From assembly GCA_913056185.1 (NCBI GenBank), contig CAJXLV010000009.1:19967-83966 (forward strand): a stretch of DNA of 64,000 nucleotides, given 5' to 3'. Position numbers and translations under genes: made by a program. A model generated the notes under the pieces. That model was not told the origin of the DNA and did no database searches. It saw nothing but the letters and a program-made list of their open reading frames with translations. This stretch comes from an uncultured Bacteroidota bacterium (GTDB taxonomy: Bacteria; Bacteroidota; Rhodothermia; Rhodothermales; Salinibacteraceae). Of this stretch, positions 17,439 through 24,457 are shown piece by piece (position 1 is the stretch's first letter; every line of letters begins with the position of its first letter).

Positions 17439-18494
17439 TTAAGCGAGGGAAGAAGCGGAGGGGGACACCGACAGCCCGGCTGTTTCGGGAACGCCAAGGG
17501 CGCGGTTGAGGGACTGGAGGGCCTGGCTTGCCGCCCCTTTGAGGAGGTTGTCGAGGGCAAAGCCAACGACCAGCGTATTTCCCTCTGTGGTCCAGCCCAG
17601 GTCACAGAAAGGAGTACGGACCGTCGGTTTGAGCGACGGCAGCCCGTCCCGCAGCCGCACGCAGGGCGCGTCCGCGTAGGCGTCTTCGTACCATTCGGCA
17701 AGGGTCGCCGCCGGGACGGGCATCGTCCATTCCACCTGCGCCGTCCCCCAGATGCCGCGGGTCCACGGCCCAGACGCGGGGACAAACTGGAGGGAGACGT
17801 GCGGCCCGAGCGTTTGACGGATCTCGGGCTCATGCTGGTGGGCCAGCACCTTGTAGGGCCGGACGTTGCCCGCCCGGTCGGGGAAGTGAGTGGTGGCAGA
17901 CGGGAGGGCACCGGATCCCGAAGCGCCCGTGAGGGCGGTCACGTGGGCGGTAAAGGGGACCTTTTGGTGTGCCAGTGGGGCGAGGGCAAGGGCAATGCCG
18001 GTGGCATAGCACCCCGGGTTTGCAATCAACGGCGTGTCCGGCAGCGCATCAGTCCACTCCGGAAGGCCGTACACCGCAGTGCGAAGCAGGGCCGGCGCTG
18101 GGTGCGTCACGTCATACCAGTCGGCGTAGAGGGCCGGGGTGCGGAGGCGGAAGTCGGCACTCAGGTCCACAATCGGCCCATCCAGTCCGTTTGCAAGGAG
18201 GTCCGGCACCGTCTTCATGCTCTGGCCGTGTTCGCCGGCCACCAGCAGCGCATCCAGCGCGTGGAGATCCGCCTCGTCCGGCGCAACGAAGCGCAGAGGG
18301 GCCTGCCCGGCGAGCGACGGATGCGCGGCGCTAAGGGGCTCGCCGGCAAACGTGCGGCTCGTGACGGTGTGAAGGGTCGCACGGGGATGCCTCGCCAGGA
18401 GGCGAAGGAGCTCGCCCCCTACGTAGCCGGCGCCGTGCAGAAGCCCGATGCGGGCGATAGGGGCAGATGAAGAATCGGCGGGTGCAGGGGGCAT
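17439..18494 (-). CDS. argC: N-acetyl-gamma-glutamyl-phosphate reductase
   Basis: 351 aa. N-terminal Rossmann motif GLLHGAGYVGGELLRLL, catalytic Cys in ANPGCYATG, and the C-terminal WTTEGNTLVVGFALDNLLKG region typical of ArgC. It reduces N-acyl-glutamyl-phosphate to the semialdehyde using NADPH. It sits between the P-loop protein gene (79 bp upstream) and argD (15 bp downstream). Length and motifs are normal. Confidence 0.95.
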   Translation of the reverse strand: MPPAPADSSSAPIARIGLLHGAGYVGGELLRLLARHPRATLHTVTSRTFAGEPLSAAHPSLAGQAPLRFVAPDEADLHALDALLVAGEHGQSMKTVPDLLANGLDGPIVDLSADFRLRTPALYADWYDVTHPAPALLRTAVYGLPEWTDALPDTPLIANPGCYATGIALALAPLAHQKVPFTAHVTALTGASGSGALPSATTHFPDRAGNVRPYKVLAHQHEPEIRQTLGPHVSLQFVPASGPWTRGIWGTAQVEWTMPVPAATLAEWYEDAYADAPCVRLRDGLPSLKPTVRTPFCDLGWTTEGNTLVVGFALDNLLKGAASQALQSLNRALGVPETAGLSVSPSASSLA

Positions 18495-18572
18495 GTAGGG
18501 GCAGTGCGTTGGTGAAGAGCAAACGGGGACAGTCCCGGGGGGCTTCAGGGAGCGGTGCAGGAGGGCGGCGCC

Positions 18573-19706
18573 TCAGTCTGCCGAGACAGTGAGGGCGTCG
18601 TCGGCGTCTGGCGGAGCCGTCTCGGGAGGCGGAGTCGCATCGTCCGGAACCGTAGACGCAGGCAGCGCCTCCAGCACCGCCGAGACGAGGTCCGTGCGTT
18701 CCTGGAGGGCGTTGTGGGCGGGGATGCCCAGCCGCTGGCGGATGTAGCGACGGCCGACGCCGCTATCCGTCACGGGCCCAGTGAGCGCCGTAATGGCAGC
18801 GCGGTACCGGCGCCGAAAGGTATGAGCGGCGGCCCAGGCCCCGGCCAGGTCGGTTGCGGCAACGACGTGCGCCTCGACAAACGACTGCAACTCCATGTCC
18901 GTGAGCAGGTCGTCCACGCCGTAGTAGCCCACAAATCCATCGCCCATTTCGGCCACGATCACGTCCAGCGTCGCGGTATCGTTGAGGTGCTGGATGATGC
19001 CCTTCGCCACGGGGGTGATGGCGTCTTCCACCGTACACGCAATGCCCACGTCGGTGAACGTAGAGACGGCAGAGGCTCCGTGTGCCTGCATCCGGCGAAC
19101 GTCGCGCAAGAGCGCGGCGCCGGTCAGCTTGGCCGCCCCCACCTGTAGGCCGACTTCCGTGAGCCCCTCCACGATCTGGCAGGCCGCCTTCGTCTTTCCC
19201 GTATCCATCGCCGTGCCACTGATCACCACAAGCGGAACGGAGGCGGAAAGGCGGTCGACCATTTCCAGGGCCTCCTCCTGGATGCGAGCGTGCAGCCATT
19301 GCCCCTCCCGCTCCACCATGGCCGCCCCGAGCACCTCCACCGGCAGCGCGGGGCCGAGGTCGGGGTGGGGGGCTGTGCAGCGCCCCATCAGGCCGCCCAT
19401 ATTGAGTACATGCAGGGTGTCGCCGGGGTCGATGTGGCGCGGAACCCGCCCGCTGTAGCCCTTGAGGGCTTGCCGTCCGCCCAGGGTGCCCACCAAGACG
19501 TCGCCCGCCTGGATGTGACGAAAAACGCCGTCGTCGCACTCGACCTCGTCGTACTGCGTTTTCTCATCCAGCGCCCGCACCACCACCAGGTAGCCGTGCT
19601 GGGCCACTACGTACGGAGAGAGAGGAACGGGCGAGCTCACCTCGCAATGGGCCGTGCTGGAGGCAATCTTGTCGACCGCACAGGTCTGTAGGGTGTCGTC
19701 GATCAT
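18573..19706 (-). CDS. P-loop NTPase of unknown function inside the arginine operon
   Basis: 377 aa from the ATG at 19706; the longer frame to 20258 overlaps argG and is a shadow. Residues about 35-115 look like a small beta-rich domain. A P-loop follows at 164-172 (GTAMDTGKT), of the type seen in BioD/CobQ-like and MobB-like NTPases, then VGAAKLTGAALLRD and IVAEMGDGFVG, possible switch segments. The C-terminus (about 345-377) is an acidic, Pro-rich tail. I do not recognise the family with certainty. It lies 65 bp behind argG and 79 bp ahead of argC, so it is probably co-transcribed with them. A role in arginine metabolism is suggested by position only. Confidence 0.75.
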   Translation of the reverse strand: MIDDTLQTCAVDKIASSTAHCEVSSPVPLSPYVVAQHGYLVVVRALDEKTQYDEVECDDGVFRHIQAGDVLVGTLGGRQALKGYSGRVPRHIDPGDTLHVLNMGGLMGRCTAPHPDLGPALPVEVLGAAMVEREGQWLHARIQEEALEMVDRLSASVPLVVISGTAMDTGKTKAACQIVEGLTEVGLQVGAAKLTGAALLRDVRRMQAHGASAVSTFTDVGIACTVEDAITPVAKGIIQHLNDTATLDVIVAEMGDGFVGYYGVDDLLTDMELQSFVEAHVVAATDLAGAWAAAHTFRRRYRAAITALTGPVTDSGVGRRYIRQRLGIPAHNALQERTDLVSAVLEALPASTVPDDATPPPETAPPDADDALTVSAD

Positions 19707-19770
19707 GGAAGGCAGCCAGGGGAAAAAGAGAGAAGCATGGGGAAGACGCACGTGCCGCGGGGGAGAGGCA

Positions 19771-20985
19771 TCAGCCCCTACCGCGTTTGGGGGCGGGGCC
19801 AGTTGCTTTTTGGGCCAGGAGCGAAGGGACTGCTGCAAGCCGGGTGTAGCCTGCGGCGTCGCGCCCATCCCACAGCGCGTTTTGCTCCCCGTAGGTGGCC
19901 GTATCGGCATCAAACAGAGAGTGGGGGCTGTCCACGCCCTGCACCTGCACCCGTCCCTTGTAGAGCTGGACAGAGACGGTGCCAGCGACGACCGACTGGC
20001 TGTGGTCCAGGAAGGCTTCGAGGTCTCGCATGGCTGGGTCGAAGTACTGCCCCTCGTGCAGCAGCCGTCCGTAGGCTGCCCCCAGCTGTTGCTTGTGCAC
20101 CTGTTGCCACTTCGAGAGCACCACCTTTTCCAGTTCGCGATGGGCCGTGATGAGAATATGGGCTGCGGGGGCCTCCACGCCGATCCGGCCCTTGATGCCC
20201 AGGATGGTGTCGCCCACGTGGATGTCGCGCCCAATGCCGTGGGCGGCCCCGCGGGCATTGAGGGCTTCCACGAGGGCGACGCCGGAGAGGGCTTCGTCGT
20301 CTACGGCAATCGGGAGGCCGTCCTCGAAGGTGAGGGTGAGGGAGGCGGGCGTCTCGGGCGCCTCGATGGGGGGCACCGTATCGGGGTACGCAGACGCCGG
20401 GAGCGGGTGGGTGGCCGTCAGGGTCTCAGCGCCACCGATGGTGGTGCCCCACAGCCCACGGTTGATCGAGTAGTCTGTGGTCGCCTCTGGCACCGCGATG
20501 CCACGGGCCTCCAGAAAGGCGGTGGACTCCTCGCGACAAAGGCCGAGCGAGCGGACGGGCGCAAGAATGTCCAGGTCCTCGTCCATCAGCCGCAGTGCCA
20601 CGTCGAACCGCACCTGGTCGTTGCCCGCCCCCGTGGACCCGTGTGCGACCCGGGACGCCCCCACGTCCTGCGCTACGCGCGCCACCGCCCGCGCCTGCAC
20701 GACTCGCTCCGGCCCCACGCACAGCGGATAGACCCCGCCGCGCAGGACGTTGCCCTTAATGAGGTACGAGAGATGATCCGCATAGAGCTCTGGCCGCCCC
20801 TCCACAAGATGGTGCGCCTCCGCCCCGAGGGCGTCCGCACGGTCCGCCACCGCCTCGCGGTCCGCCGTGGAGAGGCCGCCGGTGTCCACCGTCACAGTGT
20901 GGACGGACGTGTCGTAGGTTTCGCGCAGGTAGGGAACGCAAAAGGAGGTATCGAGTCCTCCGCTAAAGGCAAGAACAATGGGCAT
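19771..20985 (-). CDS. argG: Argininosuccinate synthase
   Basis: 404 aa from the ATG at 20985, where MPIVLAFSGGLDTS places the ATP-pyrophosphatase SGGLDTS motif near the N-terminus as in all ArgG. The frame stays open upstream to 21162 across a terminator hairpin; that extension is rejected. It joins citrulline and aspartate using ATP. AHGSTGAGNDQVRFD and GLWGTTIGG segments are present. It is the first structural gene of the arginine operon and is preceded by an arginine-rich leader ORF and an attenuator-like terminator. A 15-bp direct duplication (20991-21020) lies between terminator and start codon. Confidence 0.96.
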   Translation of the reverse strand: MPIVLAFSGGLDTSFCVPYLRETYDTSVHTVTVDTGGLSTADREAVADRADALGAEAHHLVEGRPELYADHLSYLIKGNVLRGGVYPLCVGPERVVQARAVARVAQDVGASRVAHGSTGAGNDQVRFDVALRLMDEDLDILAPVRSLGLCREESTAFLEARGIAVPEATTDYSINRGLWGTTIGGAETLTATHPLPASAYPDTVPPIEAPETPASLTLTFEDGLPIAVDDEALSGVALVEALNARGAAHGIGRDIHVGDTILGIKGRIGVEAPAAHILITAHRELEKVVLSKWQQVHKQQLGAAYGRLLHEGQYFDPAMRDLEAFLDHSQSVVAGTVSVQLYKGRVQVQGVDSPHSLFDADTATYGEQNALWDGRDAAGYTRLAAVPSLLAQKATGPAPKRGRG

Positions 20986-20990
20986 AGGAC

Positions 20991-21020
20991 GGGGGAAGCT
21001 GGGATGGGGGAAGCTGGGGG
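20991..21020. repeat. 15-bp tandem duplication before argG
   Basis: Two adjacent units beginning GGGGGAAGCTGGG at 20991-21005 and 21006-21020, differing only at the last two bases. They lie between the attenuator terminator and the argG start codon, in the position where a ribosome-binding site would be. Confidence 0.7.
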
Positions 21021-21027
21021 CAAACAC

Positions 21028-21062
21028 AAAAAAGGCGCTGGCTCGTGAGAACCAGCGCCTTT
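21028..21062 (-). terminator. Intrinsic terminator in the argG leader (attenuator)
   Basis: Read on the minus strand, a 14-nt arm AAAGGCGCTGGTTC (21062-21049), loop TCAC, and 3' arm GAGCCAGCGCCTTT (21044-21031) pair over their full length with one U-G wobble. A run of six T (21033-21028) follows. It lies about 43 bp before the argG ATG, with no larger minus-strand gene upstream that it could serve, so it is best read as an attenuator. Confidence 0.88.
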
Positions 21063-21103
21063 GGCAACAAGGCGGCAATGCCGCGTCAAATGGGAGGGGC
21101 GCC

Positions 21104-21214
21104 TTATGCATCCATCCCCCAGACGCTGGTTCGAACCGTGGACGTGTGCAGTCGTCGCACACGTCGGGCTCGACGTCGGGTCGTGGGGGCGATGTGAGAA
21201 AGGCGGCGTGTCAT
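21104..21214 (-). CDS. Arginine-rich leader peptide of the arg operon
   Basis: 36 codons, ATG at 21214-21212, TAA at 21106-21104. Ten residues are Arg: 3, 4, 13, 14, 15, 17, 18, 20, 21 and 28; the core is RRRARRVRR (13-21). Six of the ten Arg codons are CGA. The ORF ends 41 nt before the 5' arm of the intrinsic terminator that precedes argG. Codons 28-31 overlap GAACCAGCG (21132-21124), which can pair with CGCTGGTTC in that arm. Arg-codon clustering, position and alternative pairing match leader peptides of amino-acid operons regulated by ribosome stalling. No clear Shine-Dalgarno site is seen, as for many genes in this window. Translation is inferred. Confidence 0.8.
   Translation of the reverse strand: MTRRLSHIAPTTRRRARRVRRLHTSTVRTSVWGMDA
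21124..21132 (-). promoter_or_regulatory. Antiterminator segment
   Basis: Minus-strand GAACCAGCG (21132-21124) is the exact complement of CGCTGGTTC in the terminator 5' arm (21057-21049). Nine continuous pairs would block formation of the terminator. A ribosome stalled at the Arg cluster (codons 13-21) would leave it free; a ribosome at the stop codon would be close enough to mask much of it. Confidence 0.7.
21142..21164 (-). promoter_or_regulatory. Leader hairpin over the Arg codons
   Basis: ACGTGTGC and its perfect complement flank a 7-nt loop within the leader ORF, covering Arg codons 17-21. Its place matches the pause/protector hairpin of classic attenuators. Confidence 0.55.
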
Positions 21215-21343
21215 AACGGCTTCTACACTAAGAGGTGGATCTGGCTTTCGCAAGGTCCGGCCCGGCCCTCTTCGGTAAAGAAATTGTTAATCAAGAAATG
21301 AAGGCGGTGCGGCCGTGCCCGAACGGCGAAGACCGTGGCGGGT

Positions 21344-21754
21344 ATGAACACCGTCGTTCTCAAGTCCTTCTCCAATCTCTCAGAGATCCCCTGCACCGCC
21401 TGCATGGATGCGTCGCCGTTGTTCGATCCCGAATACTTCCCCGTTATTGCCGCCACGCTGATTGGGTTTGCCGGCCTGGCCGCGGCGTTGCTGGTGCCCA
21501 TCTGGCGGTTTTTGAACCGAGAGCAGGAGGTGGCGGAAGACTGGACGCCGGAGGCCGTCGAGAAGCGTCTCCGGGAGCTCCGCACCGAGGACGTTGATGG
21601 TGAGGCCGTCGACAACGAGGAGGCGCGCGCGAGCGCCCCGTCCTCCGATGCCCCGTCTGATGCCCCGTCCTCCGATGGCCCGTCCGATGCGGCGGCGGGG
21701 CAGGGCGCGGCGGGGCAGAGCACAGCGGAGACGTCTGCGTCCCCGTCCCACTGA
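21344..21754 (+). CDS. Small single-pass membrane protein, unknown function
   Basis: 136 aa from the ATG at 21344. A GTG at 21335 and an internal ATG at 21404 are alternative starts; the latter gives a short N-terminus directly before the membrane segment. One transmembrane helix (FPVIAATLIGFAGLAAALLV) is followed by a charged region with WTPEAVEKRLREL and a low-complexity tail of repeated Ser-Asp-Ala-Pro units. The topology suggests a cytoplasmic C-terminus. No family is recognised. It is divergent from the arginine operon leader and ends just before the ComEA-like gene, which runs the other way. Confidence 0.55.
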   Translation: MNTVVLKSFSNLSEIPCTACMDASPLFDPEYFPVIAATLIGFAGLAAALLVPIWRFLNREQEVAEDWTPEAVEKRLRELRTEDVDGEAVDNEEARASAPSSDAPSDAPSSDGPSDAAAGQGAAGQSTAETSASPSH

Positions 21755-21783
21755 CACCAACTCAGATTGGCGACACGTCTGGG

Positions 21784-22245
21784 CTATTCGGTCGTGGCCG
21801 TGTCGGTTGGGGTCGTGTCGGGCGGGGCCACCCGGACCAGTGGGCGGAGGTCCTCCAGCGTCTTGGGGCCAATGCCGCGCACGTGCGTTAGTTCGTCGAT
21901 GCTTCGAAAGGGGTGCTGCTGTGTGCGGTAGGTGCGAATCCGATCTGAGAGGGCGGGGCCAATGCCAGGAAGGGCTTGCAGGGCGGTCTCAGAAGCCCTG
22001 TTTACGTTGAGGGGCGCAGCGGCGGTGGGGGCTGTTTGGGGCGGGGAGGAGGCGGAGTCGGGGAGGGCGGACGCCGCCGCCCCGGATGGAGCCGCGAGCG
22101 AGTCGATTGCCAGGGGCGGTACCTGTTGCCGTTGCAGGTGCCGAACGGTGAGTCCCAACAAGAAAAGAAACGCGATTGTCAGCACCGCCAGGCTCTCGCG
22201 GCGCGTGATGGACAGGCGCTGTTGGAGCTCGTAGAGCCAGGGCAT
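21784..22245 (-). CDS. ComEA-like helix-hairpin-helix protein
   Basis: 153 aa from the ATG at 22245; the upstream extension is Arg-rich and unlike the family. One N-terminal transmembrane helix (LAVLTIAFLFLLGLTV), a Pro/Ala-rich linker, then two helix-hairpin-helix motifs: LNVNRASETALQALPGIGP and FRSIDELTHVRGIGPKTL. ComEA-type proteins bind DNA at the cell envelope during natural uptake; similar HhH proteins have other roles. The chromosome also carries dprA in this window (34.7 kb), which supports but does not prove competence. It is divergent from recO with about 130 bp between starts. Confidence 0.85.
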   Translation of the reverse strand: MPWLYELQQRLSITRRESLAVLTIAFLFLLGLTVRHLQRQQVPPLAIDSLAAPSGAAASALPDSASSPPQTAPTAAAPLNVNRASETALQALPGIGPALSDRIRTYRTQQHPFRSIDELTHVRGIGPKTLEDLRPLVRVAPPDTTPTDTATTE

Positions 22246-22375
22246 GGCGGCACGCGGAGGAAGGCACAATTCGACGGGCCGGATGTATGTACCAGACACA
22301 TTCAGCGCCGGAATATAACGTCGCTCTGCCCCCCACGCACCGTGTTCGGCCCCTCGTCGTTCTGCCTCTCCCCTC

Positions 22376-23143
22376 ATGGCCCAGCGCTCCATCATACGCA
22401 CCCGGGCGATTGTGCTGCGGAGTCTCAACTACGGCGAGACCAGTCAGATCGTGACACTCTTCACAGAGGAGAAGGGCAAGCTGGGGGTGATGGCGAAAGG
22501 CGCCCGCCGTCCCAAGAGCTCGTTCGGGGCCACGCTCCAGCCGATGGCGTATACACAAGTGGTGTTTTACCACAAGCCCACGCGAACGCTGCAGATCCTG
22601 AGCGAGAGCAGTCATGTCGAGTCGTTTCATCGACTCCGTGGCGGGTTGCGGCCCATCACGGTGGGACTACGCATTGTGGAACTGGTCGACGCGCTCATGG
22701 AGACGGAAGACGCGCAGCCCCGGGTGTTTGCGCTGTTGGTGCGGGCGATGCGCCGCCTCAATCGCCGTCAGCCGCGTGCCCACAATCTGTGGCCGTACGT
22801 GCAGTTGCAGTTGGCGCAGGGGCTGGGCGTGGCCCCCGCGGTGGAGCGGGCGCGGGTGGAGGCCGTGACGGGGGACGAGGGGCTGCTGTCGCTGGCCGAT
22901 GGGGGGGTGTATCCGCCTGGCGCCTCCGCGGAAAAGCCCCGTCGTGCCTCGCGCGCCGCCCTTCGCGCCTACGCAACCTTCGCGCGCGCCGACCTTGACA
23001 CCGTCATGCGCCTGGAAATGGCGCAGCCCGTACGCCGGGAAGTGGAAGCGCTCGTGCGCGACTTTCTTCGGTACCAGTTTGGCGACGCGTATCCGGACCG
23101 CAGCCGATCGGTCATCGCCCAGATCGAGGCGGCGGGGGGGTGA
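22376..23143 (+). CDS. recO: DNA repair protein RecO
   Basis: 255 aa. N-terminal OB-fold beginning IIRTRAIVLRSLNYGETSQIV and containing LFTEEKGKLGVMAKGARRPKS, followed by a helical domain. The zinc-finger cysteines of many RecO proteins are not evident here. RecO loads RecA with RecF and RecR onto SSB-coated single-stranded DNA and anneals strands. The next gene, starting 3 bp after its stop codon, is the remains of lexA, so recO and lexA were probably once co-transcribed. Confidence 0.92.
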   Translation: MAQRSIIRTRAIVLRSLNYGETSQIVTLFTEEKGKLGVMAKGARRPKSSFGATLQPMAYTQVVFYHKPTRTLQILSESSHVESFHRLRGGLRPITVGLRIVELVDALMETEDAQPRVFALLVRAMRRLNRRQPRAHNLWPYVQLQLAQGLGVAPAVERARVEAVTGDEGLLSLADGGVYPPGASAEKPRRASRAALRAYATFARADLDTVMRLEMAQPVRREVEALVRDFLRYQFGDAYPDRSRSVIAQIEAAGG

Positions 23144-23145
23144 CC

Positions 23146-23659
23146 TTGTCGCACGGCCTCGGTACCCTCAGCGCCAAGCAGCACGAGTTCCTCCAGTTCC
23201 TCATCGACCGGACGCGTGAAACGGGCGTCTGGCCGACGTCCCGGGAAATCATCGACCACTTTGGCTACGGCTCGCCTGAAGGGAATCATCTCGGCCGGGA
23301 CCTTACATGACGCGGTTGAGGCAGACCTGGGAACCATTCCCCTGGACAGGCTCTTTTCGGACCTCGATGAGATCTTTGTCATTCGTGTTTTGGGACAGCC
23401 GATGCGCGGGGCCGACATTCACGACGGCGACTACGTGCTTCTCATCGACGAGGTCATTTCGGAGGAGGGAATTGGGGCGATGCTCTACAACGGAGAAACG
23501 TCTCTGAAGCGCGTGTGCCACGATGAGGATGGCCTCCGACTGGAGCCCTGCAATCCGGAGTACGATGACATCCACATTCAGCCCGACGTACTCGAGGAGG
23601 TGACCATCCTCGGTCGGTACGGCGGCCACGTCAACGAAGACGGCATCTACAAGAAGGGG
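23146..23659 (+). pseudogene. lexA: lexA, decayed SOS repressor
   Basis: The N-terminal part reads in frame from a TTG at 23146 (LSAKQHEFLQFLIDRT, then WPTSREIIDHFGYGSP), clear LexA helix-turn-helix sequence, but stops at 23308-23310. The C-terminal peptidase part is in another frame from about 23270: GIISAGTLHDAVEADLGT, FVIRVLGQPMRGADIHDGDY, SLKRV, and ends near YKKG at 23659. The junction near 23275 omits the rest of the DNA-binding domain and the linker, about 35-45 residues judged against typical LexA. The catalytic Ser of the G-x-SM motif is Pro (CCG), whereas the catalytic Lys remains. A 14-bp tandem repeat follows. Both the frame break and the active-site loss indicate an inactive gene; a functional copy may exist elsewhere. 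Confidence 0.85.
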
Positions 23660-23664
23660 CATGG

Positions 23665-23700
23665 CGGCGGCCCCGTCGCGGCGGCCCCGTCGCGGCGGCG
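23665..23700. repeat. 14-bp tandem repeat after the lexA remnant
   Basis: CGGCGGCCCCGTCG occurs at 23665-23678 and 23679-23692, followed by a partial copy to 23700. It sits where the lexA stop codon would be expected; the frame now reads through it. Confidence 0.8.
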
Positions 23701-23792
23701 TAGGGGAGCAGAGATTCCCGCGCGCCGAAAGATGGCCCGCAGGGCAACGTGTACGCACCGTTTTGCATCTACACCACGAGTGAACCCGGTCT

Positions 23793-24419
23793 ATGAGCGA
23801 ACTGCCAAACTGGCGAGACAATCTTGGGCGCGACGGCGGCCACTGGGACGACGGCCGCTGGTACGACATTCACCTGGAGCGGAAGATGCCGCAGGCGATT
23901 CCCATGTTCGAGGAGCTGGCGATGGCGCTTCCGCCGTTGCCTCCTGGCGCTCGCGTGGGCGACCTGGCCTGTGGCACCGGCAATGCCGCCGCCACGGTGC
24001 TCGATGCCTATCCGCAGGTGGAGCTCGTCTTGATCGACGAAGACCCTGATCTGCTCTCCATCGCGCAGGAAAAGGTGGGGCAGTTTACACGCAGCGTGGA
24101 GCCGCTTCGCGTGTCGGTGCCCACCGACGGGGCGCCGCTGCCGGGCGGGCCGTACGACGCGGTGGTGGCCTCGCTGGCCCTCCATGCCATCGTGGGGCAC
24201 GAGGTAGACCGTGCCGAGGCGGAGTCGCGCTACGAATTGCTGTTTCAGAGCATCCTTGAGCCGCTTCGCCCCGGCGCGCACTGCCTGGTGGGCGACCACG
24301 TGGGCACGCTCGATCTCTACGCGCAACTGAAGGCGATGGAGCGCGCGGGGTTTGCGGAGGTGGACTGTGCCTGGCGGCAGGACGATTTCTTTGTGGCGGG
24401 CGGGCGCAAGCGGCCCTGA
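23793..24419 (+). CDS. Class I SAM-dependent methyltransferase
   Basis: 208 aa. The SAM-binding glycine motif appears as VGDLACGTGNAAATVL, with the acidic end of strand two as LVLIDEDP and a PYDAVVASLALH motif IV. The N-terminal WRDNLGRDGGHWDDGRWYD segment is not one I recognise. The methyl acceptor cannot be deduced. The gene follows the lexA remnant on the same strand and converges on the cryptochrome gene. Confidence 0.85.
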   Translation: MSELPNWRDNLGRDGGHWDDGRWYDIHLERKMPQAIPMFEELAMALPPLPPGARVGDLACGTGNAAATVLDAYPQVELVLIDEDPDLLSIAQEKVGQFTRSVEPLRVSVPTDGAPLPGGPYDAVVASLALHAIVGHEVDRAEAESRYELLFQSILEPLRPGAHCLVGDHVGTLDLYAQLKAMERAGFAEVDCAWRQDDFFVAGGRKRP

Positions 24420-24457
24420 GTGCACGCCGCGGGCGGGCGCCCGAAGCCATCCGGGGC

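Noticed and set aside
21121..21145. tRNA T-arm (GGTTCGAACC) upstream of argG
   Set aside because: Only the T-arm-like word is present; no acceptor, D or anticodon arms can be built, and the bases are explained as leader codons and the antiterminator.
20986..21162. In-frame upstream extension of argG with a start at 21162
   Set aside because: It crosses the terminator hairpin and its T-run and lacks similarity to ArgG; the canonical SGGLDTS-containing N-terminus begins at 20985.
23146..23659. LexA frame break as a simple sequencing error
   Set aside because: A single indel cannot explain the missing inter-domain segment or the Ser-to-Pro change at the active site, though read evidence was not available.
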